Shown: positions 7,011 through 15,414 of the stretch, piece by piece
How the letters are laid out: each line of letters begins with the position of its first letter
Position numbering within the stretch: position 1 is the stretch's first letter
Assembly: GCA_934502625.1 (NCBI GenBank)
Contig: CAKSUQ010000009.1
Span: forward strand, 17,545-81,544
Origin: an uncultured Gemmiger sp.
GTDB lineage: Bacteria; Bacillota; Clostridia; Oscillospirales; Ruminococcaceae
Direction of reading: 5' to 3'
DNA: 64,000 nt
The notes under the pieces: model-generated
What the model was told of the DNA's origin: nothing
The model's database searches: none
What the model saw: only the letters and a program-made list of their open reading frames with translations
Position numbers and translations under genes: made by a program

Positions 7011-7667
7011 TTGAACGGACTGTTGTCTCCTGCGATGATCGTGCAGTATCTTCTGCGCGCCATCGTGGTCTTGATTGCCATCCCGTTCCACGAATCCGCA
7101 CACGCGCTGGCAAGTTACCTGCTGGGCGACGATACCGCCGTGCGGGCAGGGCGGCTTTCGCTGAACCCGATGCGCCATTTCGACCCGCTGGGTGCGCTGT
7201 GCATGCTGGTGGGCGGCGTCGGCTGGGCGAAACCCGTCTCTATCAACCCGTACAAGTATAAGAACCCGAAAGTCGGCATGGCGCTGTCCGCCGCTGCGGG
7301 GCCTGCCAGCAACTTTCTGCTGGCGTGGGTGTCGATGATCCTGTACAAGATCTGCTGGTACAGCGGGGTGGGGCAGACCGCCCCCACGCTGCTAACTTTT
7401 CTTTATTATATGATTGCCATGAACCTGAGTCTCGGCGTTTTTAATCTATTGCCGGTGCCGCCGTTCGACGGCAGCCGCATTGTGCTGCTGTTCTTGCCGC
7501 AACGGCTTTATTTCAAGGCGATGAAGTATGAGCGGTACATCATGCTTGCCGTGCTGGCGCTGGTATTTTTAGGGCTTTTGAACGCACCGCTCTCGTGGCT
7601 TGTCAACGCAATGTGGAACGTCATGCTGCGCCTGACGGGCTTTGTGGAATTGTTGTGGGGGTATTGA
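7011..7667 (+). CDS. Site-2 protease family (M50) membrane protein
   Basis: A 218-residue integral membrane zinc metalloprotease of the M50/site-2 family. The HExxH motif is seen in IPFHESAHALASYLLGDDTA and the second metal-ligand region in LGVFNLLPVPPFDGSRI, the N-L-L-P-x-x-P-x-D-G signature. The segment AGRLSLNPMRHFDPLG is typical of the small YwhC-like subgroup upstream of scpA. The TTG at 7011 is preferred as start since GGGGTGG lies before it; an ATG at 6993 would leave almost no leader. ScpA follows at once, an order common in Firmicutes. The protease's own substrate is unknown. Confidence 0.88.
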   Translation: MNGLLSPAMIVQYLLRAIVVLIAIPFHESAHALASYLLGDDTAVRAGRLSLNPMRHFDPLGALCMLVGGVGWAKPVSINPYKYKNPKVGMALSAAAGPASNFLLAWVSMILYKICWYSGVGQTAPTLLTFLYYMIAMNLSLGVFNLLPVPPFDGSRIVLLFLPQRLYFKAMKYERYIMLAVLALVFLGLLNAPLSWLVNAMWNVMLRLTGFVELLWGY

Positions 7668-7671
7668 GTTT

Positions 7672-8397
7672 TTGCCGGAAGTTCTGACCTTTAAAATAGA
7701 AGATTTCGAGGGGCCGCTCGATTTACTGCTGTACTTAGTTGGCAAGAATAAGATGAACCTCTACGATGTCAACATCATGGAGCTGATTGAGCAGTACACC
7801 AGCGCCATCCGCGAGATGCAGCAGAATCGCATGGAAATTTCCAGCGAGTTCATCGACATGGCTGCCCACCTCGTCCAGATGAAAAGTGCCCTTCTGCTGC
7901 CCCGCAGCCCCGAAGCTGAGCGCATGAAGGCCGAGCTGACCGGCCGCTTGATCGAGTACAGCGCCTGCAAGGAGGTCGCCGCCCAGCTGGGCAGCCGCGC
8001 ACGCGATCTGTACACCGTCGCGCGCGAGCCGATGCCGCTGGTCGGCGCAGCCGAGTACACCCGCCGCCACGACCCGAACTGGCTGGTGCAGGCGTGGTTC
8101 AATCTGATGGGGCGCAGCACCCGCAAGAAAAAGCCCACGCAGGAAAAGTTCGAGCCGCTCGTCACCGCGCCGTTCGTCTCGGTGGCAAGCCGCGTTTCCC
8201 ACATGCTGCGCGGGCTGCTGAAGGGCAGTTTGCAGAAAATGGGGCAGCTGTTCAGCCACGAGGAGAGCCGCAGCACGAACGTCGCGACGTTTCTGGCGCT
8301 GCTGGAACTGATCCGCGCCGGGCGCGTCAAGGTCGACGACAGCGGCACCTTGCAGCTTGACCGCACACACCGCAAAAGAAAGGACAAAACGCAATGA
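7672..8397 (+). CDS. scpA: Segregation and condensation protein A
   Basis: A 241-residue ScpA, the kleisin subunit that bridges the two heads of the SMC dimer in chromosome condensation. The N-terminal FEGPLDLLLYLVGKNKMNLYDVNIMELIEQY is the family hallmark, followed by the helix EFIDMAAHLVQMKSALLLPR. The C-terminal winged-helix part reads ATFLALLELIRAGRVKVDDSG. The start is set at TTG 7672, behind a GGGGG stretch, which gives the expected N-terminus; an ATG at 7642 would overlap the previous gene. Its stop overlaps the scpB start (ATGA), so the two are translationally coupled. Confidence 0.95.
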   Translation: MPEVLTFKIEDFEGPLDLLLYLVGKNKMNLYDVNIMELIEQYTSAIREMQQNRMEISSEFIDMAAHLVQMKSALLLPRSPEAERMKAELTGRLIEYSACKEVAAQLGSRARDLYTVAREPMPLVGAAEYTRRHDPNWLVQAWFNLMGRSTRKKKPTQEKFEPLVTAPFVSVASRVSHMLRGLLKGSLQKMGQLFSHEESRSTNVATFLALLELIRAGRVKVDDSGTLQLDRTHRKRKDKTQ

Positions 8398-8969
8398 CAG
8401 AACGACAGGAGCTCGGCTCTCTCGAAGCCATGCTGTTTGCCCACGCCGAGCCGGTGGAGACCGCACGGCTCGCGGACGCTTTGCGGCTGGATGTTGACGA
8501 GACAGCGGAGCTTTTGCAGAAATTGCAGAAGCTCTACGACGAGCGGGAAAGCGGCATGGTTCTTCTGTATTTTGAGCCCGACCGCTGGCAGATGACGACC
8601 CGCCCGTATTACGGCGAGATGGTAAAGCGCATTCTGGACACCCGCCGCAACGCGCCGCTTTCGCCCGCTGCACTGGAGGTGCTGGCCGTCATTGCCTACA
8701 ACCAGCCCGTCTCCCGCAGTTTCATCGAGCAGGTGCGCGGCGTCGATTCGTCGTCCACTGTCACAAAACTGCTGGACAAGGGCTTGATTGAGGAAGCAGG
8801 CCGCCTTGATTTGCCCGGCAAGCCTGTGGCGTTTCAGGTCACGGACACGTTTCTGCGCGTCTTTGGCCTTGGCAGTCTGGCCGACCTGCCGCCACTCCAC
8901 GGTGAAGCGCCCGAAACGTCCGAGCCTGAAGAGACCGCGGACGACGACGGCCAGCTGGAATGGAAGTGA
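8394..8969 (+). CDS. scpB: Segregation and condensation protein B
   Basis: A 191-residue ScpB, the winged-helix partner in the SMC-ScpAB complex. Recognisable segments are LGSLEAMLFAHAEPVE, the LSPAALEVLAVIAYNQPVSRSFIEQVRGVDSSSTVTKLLDKGLIEEAGR stretch typical of the family, and the end of the fold at FLRVFGLGSLADLPPL. An acidic tail of about 20 residues follows. It begins inside the scpA stop codon and is followed after 6 bases by a DUF2953 gene. Confidence 0.96.
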   Translation: MTERQELGSLEAMLFAHAEPVETARLADALRLDVDETAELLQKLQKLYDERESGMVLLYFEPDRWQMTTRPYYGEMVKRILDTRRNAPLSPAALEVLAVIAYNQPVSRSFIEQVRGVDSSSTVTKLLDKGLIEEAGRLDLPGKPVAFQVTDTFLRVFGLGSLADLPPLHGEAPETSEPEETADDDGQLEWK

Positions 8970-8975
8970 TGCCTT

Positions 8976-9818
8976 ATGGCAATTCTGCTGTTTATCCTGC
9001 GGCTGATCGGCTGGGTGCTGTTGGCCGTACTGGCGCTGCTTATCCTCGCGTTGCTGCTGCCGCTGGGCATACAATTTGCCTATCGCCCCGATGATTTGCA
9101 GATCAAGGCTTTCTACGGTCCCGTAAGGTTCACACTCTGGCCGCGCGGCAGTGCGGACGAAAAGCCGCCCGCCAAGAAAAAAGCACCGGAAGCCCGCGCC
9201 GCGCCGCCCGCTGTGACAAAGACCGTTGAGGGCGAGAAGGCGTCCGTCTCCGTCAAGGTCGAGCCAGACAAAGCCCCGCCAACAGAACCCGCCCAAAGTC
9301 CCGCCACAGCGGCGCAGGAGCCGCCCAAGGCCGCACCTGTGCCAGAGTCGGCGTCAGCGGAAAAAACCGCACCGCAGCCGGAAGCAAACGATGGTTTGCC
9401 TTTCGGCATTTCGGAGCGTATCGACGCCGCCTTGCAGCTGCTCTCCGACGAACCTGCCGCCTTTATCCAATGTATGCTGGGGCACACCGGCTGGCTTGGC
9501 CGTTGGCTGTTGCGCACCGTCCGGGTGCGCCATCTGGACGTTTTCTGGACGGTCACGGCGGAGGAAGCCTCCGCCACCGCCGAGCTGTACGGCGCGGAGA
9601 TAGCGGCGCTCAACAACCTGTTGGCGCTTTTGCAGCAATACGTCCGCCTGCAAAGCGACCGCCTCTGGCTGGAGCCGGACTACACCGGCGAACGCAGGGG
9701 AGAGCGCACCGTCTCCTTCCGCATGACGATCGGCACGGGCGTGCTGCTTTGGATCATCCTGCGGCTGTTGTACCGCCTGTGGAAAGACCCGCAGCTGCAG
9801 CCCGCTGCAAAAGCATAA
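8976..9818 (+). CDS. DUF2953 domain protein (YtfI-like)
   Basis: A 280-residue protein with an N-terminal membrane segment (LFILRLIGWVLLAVLALLILALLLPLGI), a short conserved strand part (IQFAYRPDDLQIKAFYGPVRFTLWP), then about 90 residues rich in Pro, Ala, Lys and Glu. The C-terminal half resumes with WLLRTVRVRHLDVFWTVTAEEASATAELYG and ends in a second hydrophobic segment (GTGVLLWIILRLLYRL). These blocks and the position directly before ytfJ match DUF2953, named ytfI in Bacillus. The long low-complexity linker is larger than usual. The function is unknown, with a likely sporulation link through ytfJ. Confidence 0.7.
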   Translation: MAILLFILRLIGWVLLAVLALLILALLLPLGIQFAYRPDDLQIKAFYGPVRFTLWPRGSADEKPPAKKKAPEARAAPPAVTKTVEGEKASVSVKVEPDKAPPTEPAQSPATAAQEPPKAAPVPESASAEKTAPQPEANDGLPFGISERIDAALQLLSDEPAAFIQCMLGHTGWLGRWLLRTVRVRHLDVFWTVTAEEASATAELYGAEIAALNNLLALLQQYVRLQSDRLWLEPDYTGERRGERTVSFRMTIGTGVLLWIILRLLYRLWKDPQLQPAAKA

Positions 9819-9855
9819 CAAACCATTTTGCTATCTATAAAAGGAGGAACCTCTC

Positions 9856-10251
9856 ATGGCTGAACATCCTATTCAAGGTTTGATGGGCGTCACCATCGAA
9901 AAGATCCGCGACATGGTCAACGCCGAGACCATCATCGGCGACCCGATCCACATCGACGATACCACCATCATCCCGGTTTCCCGCGTGACGTTCGGGTTTG
10001 CATCCGGCGGCACCGACGTTGCCCCCAACTCCAGCAAGCAGATGTTCGGCGGTGGCAGCGGCGCGGGCGTCTCAGTCACGCCGGTGGCGTTCCTTGTCGT
10101 TTCCAACGGCAACGTGCGCACCGTTCAGCTCGTCGAGAAGGTCTCGGCTGTCGACAATGTCATCGCCTCCCTGCCGGAGCTGGTGGACAAGGTCGCCGCC
10201 CTTATCAAGAAAGAAAAGCCGGGTGCAGACGCCCCCGCTGACAAGGAGTAA
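9856..10251 (+). CDS. ytfJ: GerW family sporulation protein YtfJ
   Basis: A 131-residue YtfJ/GerW protein. The family core is clear: IQGLMGVTIEKIRDMVNAETIIGDPI, TIIPVSRVTFGFASGGTD, FGGGSGAGVSVTPVAFLVV, and a terminal lysine- and acid-rich tail. In Bacillus the protein is made in the forespore and needed for germination in some media. ATG 9856 follows AAGGAGG. It comes 37 bases after the DUF2953 gene. Its presence fits the other spore genes in the window. Confidence 0.92.
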   Translation: MAEHPIQGLMGVTIEKIRDMVNAETIIGDPIHIDDTTIIPVSRVTFGFASGGTDVAPNSSKQMFGGGSGAGVSVTPVAFLVVSNGNVRTVQLVEKVSAVDNVIASLPELVDKVAALIKKEKPGADAPADKE

Positions 10252-10259
10252 CAAATTCA

Positions 10260-11069
10260 ATGGCAGAACAACGTATCCAGAAGGTGCTGGCCGATCAGGG
10301 CATTTGCTCCCGCCGCGAGGCCGAGCGCCTGATTGCCGCCGGCAAAGTCAAGGTCAACGGCCACCCGGTCACGCTGGGCGACAAGATGGATCCAGACTAT
10401 GACAAGGTCATGATCGACGGCCAGACCCAGCGCATCGTCCGCAAGCGCCAGTACACCTATATCATGCTGCACAAGCCCCGCGGTTACCTGACGACCCGTT
10501 CTGACGACCGTGGCCGCAAGACCGTCATGGACTTGGTGTCCGACGTACCCGCCATGCTGCGCCCTGTCGGCCGCCTTGACAAGGACAGCGAGGGTCTTTT
10601 GCTGATGACCGACGACGGCGCATTCATCAACATGCTGACCCACCCTTCGGGCGGCGTCGGTAAGCTGTACCGCGTCACGGTCAACCCACGCGCCACCGAG
10701 CAGCAGATCATCGAGATGTCCTCCGGCGTCGTGCTGGACGACGGCGTCAAGACGCAGCCCTGCGTCATCCACGTCGTCGTGGACGAGCCGGGGCGCAGCG
10801 TTTTGGAAATCACCCTGCACGAGGGGCGCAACCGCCAGATCCGCCGCATGTGCTCTGCCGTCGGTCTGCAGGTTGTGCGGCTGCGCCGCAGCGCCGAAGG
10901 CCCCGTCAAGCTCGGTATGCTGCAGCCCGGCGAGTACCGCGAGCTGAAAAAGAGCGAGATCAACGCCCTGCGCAATGCAGCCATGAAGTCGTCCAAAAAA
11001 GGGGACGCCCGCCCCACCAACCCGGCGCGCCGCCCCGGCCCCATCAAAAAGCACACAAATTCTGACTGA
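10260..11069 (+). CDS. rluB: Pseudouridine synthase, RluB/RsuA family
   Basis: A 269-residue enzyme that would isomerise uridine in 23S rRNA (RluB type). An N-terminal S4 RNA-binding domain (QRIQKVLADQGICSRREAERLIAAGKVKVNG, about residues 4-34) precedes the catalytic domain. The catalytic aspartate lies in VGRLDKDSEGLLLMT, and HEGRNRQIRRMCSAVGLQVVRLRR is the second family motif. The tail is basic and low-complexity. It begins 8 bases after ytfJ, with the ribosome site GGAG inside the end of ytfJ. RluB, RluF and RsuA cannot be fully separated by eye. Confidence 0.92.
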   Translation: MAEQRIQKVLADQGICSRREAERLIAAGKVKVNGHPVTLGDKMDPDYDKVMIDGQTQRIVRKRQYTYIMLHKPRGYLTTRSDDRGRKTVMDLVSDVPAMLRPVGRLDKDSEGLLLMTDDGAFINMLTHPSGGVGKLYRVTVNPRATEQQIIEMSSGVVLDDGVKTQPCVIHVVVDEPGRSVLEITLHEGRNRQIRRMCSAVGLQVVRLRRSAEGPVKLGMLQPGEYRELKKSEINALRNAAMKSSKKGDARPTNPARRPGPIKKHTNSD

Positions 11070-11106
11070 AATTGCAGAAAAATTCAAAAAACGTGCAAAA
11101 ATCCAC

Positions 11107-11135
11107 TTGTGAAAATTTAGGGATTGTAGTATACT
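11107..11135 (+). promoter_or_regulatory. Promoter of the carboxyltransferase operon
   Basis: TTGTGA (11107-11112), 17 bases, TATACT (11130-11135), leaving a 60-70 base leader that is AT-rich and ends in AGGAGGAAACTGT before the first ATG. Confidence 0.75.
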
Positions 11136-11206
11136 TTCTTTATATGGCGGATTTTTGTAAAATATTTTTATGAAAAACAGTCAGTTTTACCATAGGAGGA
11201 AACTGT

Positions 11207-12529
11207 ATGGCAGCAAATAAGCCCGGCAAGGCAGAGATCCTTGCAGCATTTTTTGATGACGGCACCTACTCGCCGCTGTTTACCGACGGCGCAGTGAGTG
11301 CTGCTTACGGCTGTGCAAACGGCCAGAACGCCTACGTCGTGTTTGAGGACGGTTCTCCCGTCGGCGTGCAGGATATTGAAAAGAATATCCGCGTGCTGGA
11401 GATGGCCGCCGAGACCGGCGCACCGGTTGTTACGTTCTATGATTCCACGGGTGCCAAGCTTGAGGGTGGTCTCGACCTGCTCAACGCCAACGCCCGCCTG
11501 ACCGCCGAGATCGCGCGCGTTTCCGGTGTTGTGCCCCAGGTCGCCGTTGTCACCGGCACCTGCGCCGGCACCAACGCCATCAACGCCGCTGCCGCGGATG
11601 TCTGTGTCATGGCAGAGGATGCCGAGCTGTTCCTGAACGCTCCGTTCAACGCTGAGGACAAGGTTGCCAACGCCGGTTCTGCCGCGTTTGCCGCCAAGGC
11701 CGGTGTCGCCGCCGTTACCGCTGCGGACGCCGTTGCCGCCGCCAAGCAGGCTGCCTCCATCGTCGCCCTGCTGCCCGCCAACAATCTGGCCGGTCCTGCA
11801 CTGTTCGACTTTGCCGCTCCCTCCAAGGCGCTCGACCTCGTCAAGTACTCCGCCGCTGACGCCATCGCCGCTCTGGCCGATGAGGGCAGCGCTGTGGAAC
11901 TGTACGCAGGTTACGGCAAGAACATCGTCACCGCGCTGGCTACCATCAACGGCAGCGCCGTCGGCATCCTGGCTACCGAGAAGGCCGCCCTGTGCCACAA
12001 GTGCACCGCCAAGGCTGCCCGCTTCGTTCGTCTGTGCGATGCCTACAGCATCCCCGTTGTGACCGTCGTCAACACCGAGGGCTTCGGCAAGAGCGAGGGC
12101 GACGACCAGGCCGGCGGCATCCGTCAGGCTGCCCGTATGGCCGGTGTCTACGCCGAGGCTACCACCGTCAAGGTCGCCGTACTGGCCGGTGAGGCCGTCG
12201 GCCCTGCCTACACGGTCTTTGCCGCCTGCGCCGACTGGCGTGTTGCCGTGCAGGGCTGCACCGTAGCCCCGCTGGCTCCCGAGGCCGCTGTCACCGTTCT
12301 GTACAAGGACGAGATCTTCGCTTCCGATAACATCGTCAACGCCACCAAGGCCAAGGCTGCCGCCTACGCCAAGGAGGTCTGCAGCGCCAATGCCGCTGTG
12401 GCCAACGGTGCTGCTGACGCCATTGCAGATGCTGCCACCGCCCGCGGCGCTGTCGCCCAGGCTCTGGATATGCTGGCCAGCAAGCGCACAGTGCGCCTGG
12501 CTAAGAAGCACGGCAATATCACGCTGTAA
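11207..12529 (+). CDS. Acyl-CoA carboxyltransferase-like protein (divergent MmdA/PccB type)
   Basis: A 440-residue, Ala-rich member of the biotin-dependent carboxyltransferase superfamily with two crotonase-like halves. Half one shows GAPVVTFYDSTGAKLEGG and VVPQVAVVTGTCAGTNAINAAAADVCVM; half two shows IPVVTVVNTEGFGKSEGDDQAGGIRQAARMAGVYAEATTVKVAVL and GEAVGPAYTVFAA. These match SGGARIQEG, GPCAGGA, the D/N-TPGF loop and YGGAY of MmdA/PccB, but both Gly-Gly oxyanion sites differ (CAGTN, VGPAY) and the protein is about 70 residues shorter. With the biotin carrier and OadA-like genes next in line it should move CO2 between carboxybiotin and an acyl-CoA. Which acyl-CoA is unknown. Confidence 0.72.
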   Translation: MAANKPGKAEILAAFFDDGTYSPLFTDGAVSAAYGCANGQNAYVVFEDGSPVGVQDIEKNIRVLEMAAETGAPVVTFYDSTGAKLEGGLDLLNANARLTAEIARVSGVVPQVAVVTGTCAGTNAINAAAADVCVMAEDAELFLNAPFNAEDKVANAGSAAFAAKAGVAAVTAADAVAAAKQAASIVALLPANNLAGPALFDFAAPSKALDLVKYSAADAIAALADEGSAVELYAGYGKNIVTALATINGSAVGILATEKAALCHKCTAKAARFVRLCDAYSIPVVTVVNTEGFGKSEGDDQAGGIRQAARMAGVYAEATTVKVAVLAGEAVGPAYTVFAACADWRVAVQGCTVAPLAPEAAVTVLYKDEIFASDNIVNATKAKAAAYAKEVCSANAAVANGAADAIADAATARGAVAQALDMLASKRTVRLAKKHGNITL

Positions 12530-12560
12530 TCATCAACCTTGAAATAGGGAGGACTTTTCC

Positions 12561-12938
12561 ATGAAAAACCTGATCGTTACTGTAAACGGCGTTGCTTATA
12601 ATGTCACCGTTGAGGAAGGCACCGGCGCTCCCGTTGCCGCTGCTGCTCCTGCTGCTGCCCCCGCAGCCGCTCCGGCTCCCGCCGCTGCTCCTGCACCTGC
12701 TGCCGCTCCTGCCGGTGCCGCCGGTGCCGTCTCCGTCACCGCTCCCATGCCCGGCAACATTCTGGATGTCAAGGTCAAGGCCGGTGACTCCGTCAAGGCT
12801 GGCGACACCCTGCTGATCCTCGAGGCCATGAAGATGGAGAACGAGATCAGCGCTCCGCAGGACGGCACCATTGCCAGCGTCAATGTGCGCAAGGGCGACG
12901 TTGTCAACTCCGGCGACCTGCTCATCACCATGAACTAA
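12561..12938 (+). CDS. Biotin carrier protein of the carboxyltransferase complex
   Basis: A 125-residue biotinyl carrier. The N-terminal 20 residues (MKNLIVTVNGVAYNVTVEEG) form the short leading strand unit seen in gamma/1.3S carriers. Residues 22-58 are an almost pure Ala-Pro linker that would give the swinging arm reach. The biotinyl domain follows, with the biotinylated lysine K91 in EAMKMENE and the mirror motif SAPQDGTI. ATG 12561 lies behind AGGGAGG. It sits between the two carboxyltransferase genes, the layout expected if one carrier serves both. Confidence 0.95.
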   Translation: MKNLIVTVNGVAYNVTVEEGTGAPVAAAAPAAAPAAAPAPAAAPAPAAAPAGAAGAVSVTAPMPGNILDVKVKAGDSVKAGDTLLILEAMKMENEISAPQDGTIASVNVRKGDVVNSGDLLITMN

Positions 12939-12960
12939 TAGAAAGGCCGGGTGAATCACA

Positions 12961-14364
12961 TTGGCTAAGAAACCCATTAAGATCACTGAGGTCGTCCTGC
13001 GTGACGCCCATCAGTCTCTGCTGGCCACCCGTATGACCATGGACGAGATGCGCCCCATCCTGCCCGAAATGGACAAGATCCCGTATTTCTCCGTTGAGTG
13101 CTGGGGCGGCGCCACGTTCGACTCCTGCATCCGCTTCCTGGACGAGGACCCGTGGGAGCGTCTGCGCATCCTGCGCAAGGAGCTGCCCCACCAGAAGCTG
13201 CAGATGCTGTTCCGCGGCCAGAACATGCTGGGCTACCGTCCCTACGCTGATGACGCCGTCGAGTACTTCGTCCAGAAGTCCGTTGCCAACGGCATCGACG
13301 TCATCCGTATCTTTGATGCACTGAACGACCCCCGCAACCTGCAGACTGCCATCAAGGCAGCCAACAAGGAGGGTGCCCATGTTCAGGCCTGCATCAGCTA
13401 CACCCTGAGCCCGGTACATAACAACGAGTACTTCGCCAACTATGCCAAGACTCTCGAGGAGATGGGCGCTGACTCCATCTGCATCAAGGATATGGCCGGC
13501 CTGCTCAAGCCCTACACCTGCTATGAGCTGGTCTCCGAGCTGAAAAAGACCGTCAAGATCCCCGTGGACATCCACAGCCACTACACCGCAGGTCTGGCTT
13601 CCATGTCCATCCTGAAGGGCATTGAGGCTGGTGCCGACATCGTCGATACCGCTATGAGCCCTCTGGCTCTGGGCACTTCTCACATGCCCACCGAAAGCCT
13701 GGTCGCCGCCCTGCAGGGCACCGACTACGACACCGGTTTGGATCTGAACCAGCTGAATGTCGTCCGCGCTTACTTCAACAAGCTGCGCGAGAAGTACATC
13801 GCCAACGGCCAGATCAACCAGAAGTCTTTGGGCGTTGATGCCAACACTCTGCTGTATCAGGTTCCGGGCGGCATGTTCTCCAACATGCTCAAGCAGCTGA
13901 AGGACGCCGGTAAGGAGGACAAGCTCCAGGACGTTCTGGAGGAGATTCCCCGCGTCCGTGAGGATGCCGGTTATCCGCCGCTGGTCACCCCGACCAGCCA
14001 GATCGTTGGTACCCAGGCCGTCTTTAACGTCATCATGGGTGAGCGCTACAAGATGGTCACCAAGGAGTTCAAGGGCCTGGTCCACGGCGATTACGGCAAG
14101 ACCCCCGCGCCCATTAAGAAGGAGTTCAGTGACTTCATCCTGAAGGGCGAGCAGCCGATCACCTGCCGCTTTGCCGATACCCTTGAGCCCGAGATGGAGA
14201 AGCTGAAGGCCGAGGCCTCCAAGTACGCCATCCAGGAGGAGGACGTTTTGACCTACGCCATGTTCCCGCAGGTCGCGCCCAAGTTCTTTGAGAAGCGCAA
14301 CGCCCGTCTGCAGGGTGTCGATGCTCTGCACGCCGACTACGAAAACAAGTCTCATCCCGTCTAA
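12961..14364 (+). CDS. oadA: Oxaloacetate decarboxylase alpha / transcarboxylase 5S-type subunit
   Basis: A 467-residue pyruvate/oxaloacetate carboxyltransferase with a TIM-barrel of the DRE-TIM type. KITEVVLRDAHQSLLATRM carries the metal-binding Asp, FDSCIRFLDEDPWERLR and RGQNMLGYR the substrate region, ICIKDMAGLLKP the conserved lysine, and IPVDIHSHYTAGLASM the metal-binding histidines. The conserved carboxylase C-terminal domain follows. There is no biotinyl domain at the end; that is a separate gene 22 bases upstream. The start is TTG 12961 behind AAAGGCCGGGTG. No beta-subunit sodium pump and no biotin carboxylase gene is present in the window, so a soluble transcarboxylase is possible. 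Confidence 0.85.
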   Translation: MAKKPIKITEVVLRDAHQSLLATRMTMDEMRPILPEMDKIPYFSVECWGGATFDSCIRFLDEDPWERLRILRKELPHQKLQMLFRGQNMLGYRPYADDAVEYFVQKSVANGIDVIRIFDALNDPRNLQTAIKAANKEGAHVQACISYTLSPVHNNEYFANYAKTLEEMGADSICIKDMAGLLKPYTCYELVSELKKTVKIPVDIHSHYTAGLASMSILKGIEAGADIVDTAMSPLALGTSHMPTESLVAALQGTDYDTGLDLNQLNVVRAYFNKLREKYIANGQINQKSLGVDANTLLYQVPGGMFSNMLKQLKDAGKEDKLQDVLEEIPRVREDAGYPPLVTPTSQIVGTQAVFNVIMGERYKMVTKEFKGLVHGDYGKTPAPIKKEFSDFILKGEQPITCRFADTLEPEMEKLKAEASKYAIQEEDVLTYAMFPQVAPKFFEKRNARLQGVDALHADYENKSHPV

Positions 14365-14375
14365 GTAAAAGAATT

Positions 14376-14410
14376 GCCGCTCCCGCTCTGCCGCGGGGGC
14401 GGTTTTTGTT
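14376..14410 (+). terminator. Terminator of the carboxyltransferase operon
   Basis: CCGCTCCCGC and GCGGGGGCGG form a 10-bp stem with one G-T pair and a 6-base loop, followed by TTTTTGTTT. Confidence 0.9.
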
Positions 14411-14460
14411 TACCGCGCCACAAAAACTGCGTGAAATATTGCAAAATCCCGGCGTCAGCC

Positions 14461-14489
14461 TTGCATCTTGCGCCCAAAAATAGTAAAAT
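14461..14489 (+). promoter_or_regulatory. Promoter of the yicC-remA-gmk-priA run
   Basis: TTGCAT (14461-14466), 17 bases, TAAAAT (14484-14489), within an AT-rich stretch 32 bases before the yicC start. No strong terminator is seen until after spoVM at 26.7 kb, so this could begin a very long transcript. Confidence 0.7.
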
Positions 14490-14520
14490 ATAAAATATAT
14501 GTGTTTATGAGGTGTAGGTT

Positions 14521-15399
14521 ATGGTTTTGAGCATGACAGGATATGGCCGTGCCGGTGCGCTGCTGCATGGCCGTGACATCAAGGTTGAACTTCGCAGCGT
14601 CAACGCGCGCTTTTTTGAGTACTCCTCGCGCCTGCCGCGCTCCTGCGCATTTCTGGAGGACAAGCTGAAAAAGCTCGTCGCCTCCAAGGTCAGCCGCGGC
14701 AAGGTAGAGCTGAGCCTTTCCATCCAGACCGTCACGGCGGCGGATACCGTCGTCACCGTCAACTGGCAGCTGGCCGAGGGCTACCGCGCCGCGCTGAATG
14801 CGATGGCCGAGCGGATGGATTTGAAAAACGACGTCTCGGTCGGGATGCTGTCCCGCTTTCCGGACGTGCTGACCCAGACCGCCGCCCCGACGAACGAGGA
14901 CGAGCTGTGGGAGGACGTTAAGTCGGTGGCCGAGCAGGCTGTCGATGCCTTTGTCGCGATGCGCGCTGTCGAGGGTGAGCGGATGAAGGCCGACGTCGCA
15001 GGCCGTCTGACGACCATCGAGACGCTTGTCGGCCAGATTGAGGAGAGCAGTGCAGGCCGTGTGCTGGCCTACAGCGACAAACTCTACGCCCGTCTGCAGG
15101 AACTGCTCGGCGACCGCAACATCGACGAAGGCCGCCTTGTGACCGAGGCCGCGATCTTCGCCGACAAGACTGCCATCGACGAGGAGACCGTCCGCCTGCG
15201 CAGCCATGTGGCACAGTACCGTGAAATTCTCGATCTGGACGAGCCGATCGGCCGCAAGCTTGATTTCTTGACGCAGGAGCTGAACCGCGAATCCAACACG
15301 ATCGGTTCCAAGTGTCAGGACGTCGCCATCACGCGGCTGGTCGTCGAACTGAAATCCGAGATTGAAAAGATCCGCGAGCAGATTCAGAACATCGAGTAA
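14521..15399 (+). CDS. yicC: YicC/YloC family endoribonuclease
   Basis: A 292-residue YicC-type protein, a family shown to include endoribonucleases. The N-terminal VLSMTGYGRA with VELRSVNARFFEYSSRLPR is diagnostic, as is the C-terminal block LDLDEPIGRKLDFLTQELNRESNTIGSKCQD ending EIEKIREQIQNIE. Length is typical. GAGGTG precedes the ATG. It heads the conserved yicC-remA-gmk group. Confidence 0.95.
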   Translation: MVLSMTGYGRAGALLHGRDIKVELRSVNARFFEYSSRLPRSCAFLEDKLKKLVASKVSRGKVELSLSIQTVTAADTVVTVNWQLAEGYRAALNAMAERMDLKNDVSVGMLSRFPDVLTQTAAPTNEDELWEDVKSVAEQAVDAFVAMRAVEGERMKADVAGRLTTIETLVGQIEESSAGRVLAYSDKLYARLQELLGDRNIDEGRLVTEAAIFADKTAIDEETVRLRSHVAQYREILDLDEPIGRKLDFLTQELNRESNTIGSKCQDVAITRLVVELKSEIEKIREQIQNIE

Positions 15400-15414
15400 C
15401 AGGGGAGGTACGCC

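Noticed and set aside
7761..9296. Long minus-strand frame across scpA, scpB and the DUF2953 gene
   Set aside because: It is antisense to clear genes, Arg/Gln/His-rich without domains, and has no ribosome site. It arises from high GC codon bias.
11168..14355. Large minus-strand frames opposite the carboxyltransferase operon
   Set aside because: Gly/Val/Leu/Gln-rich shadows of strongly biased GCC/GCT and CTG codons on the plus strand.
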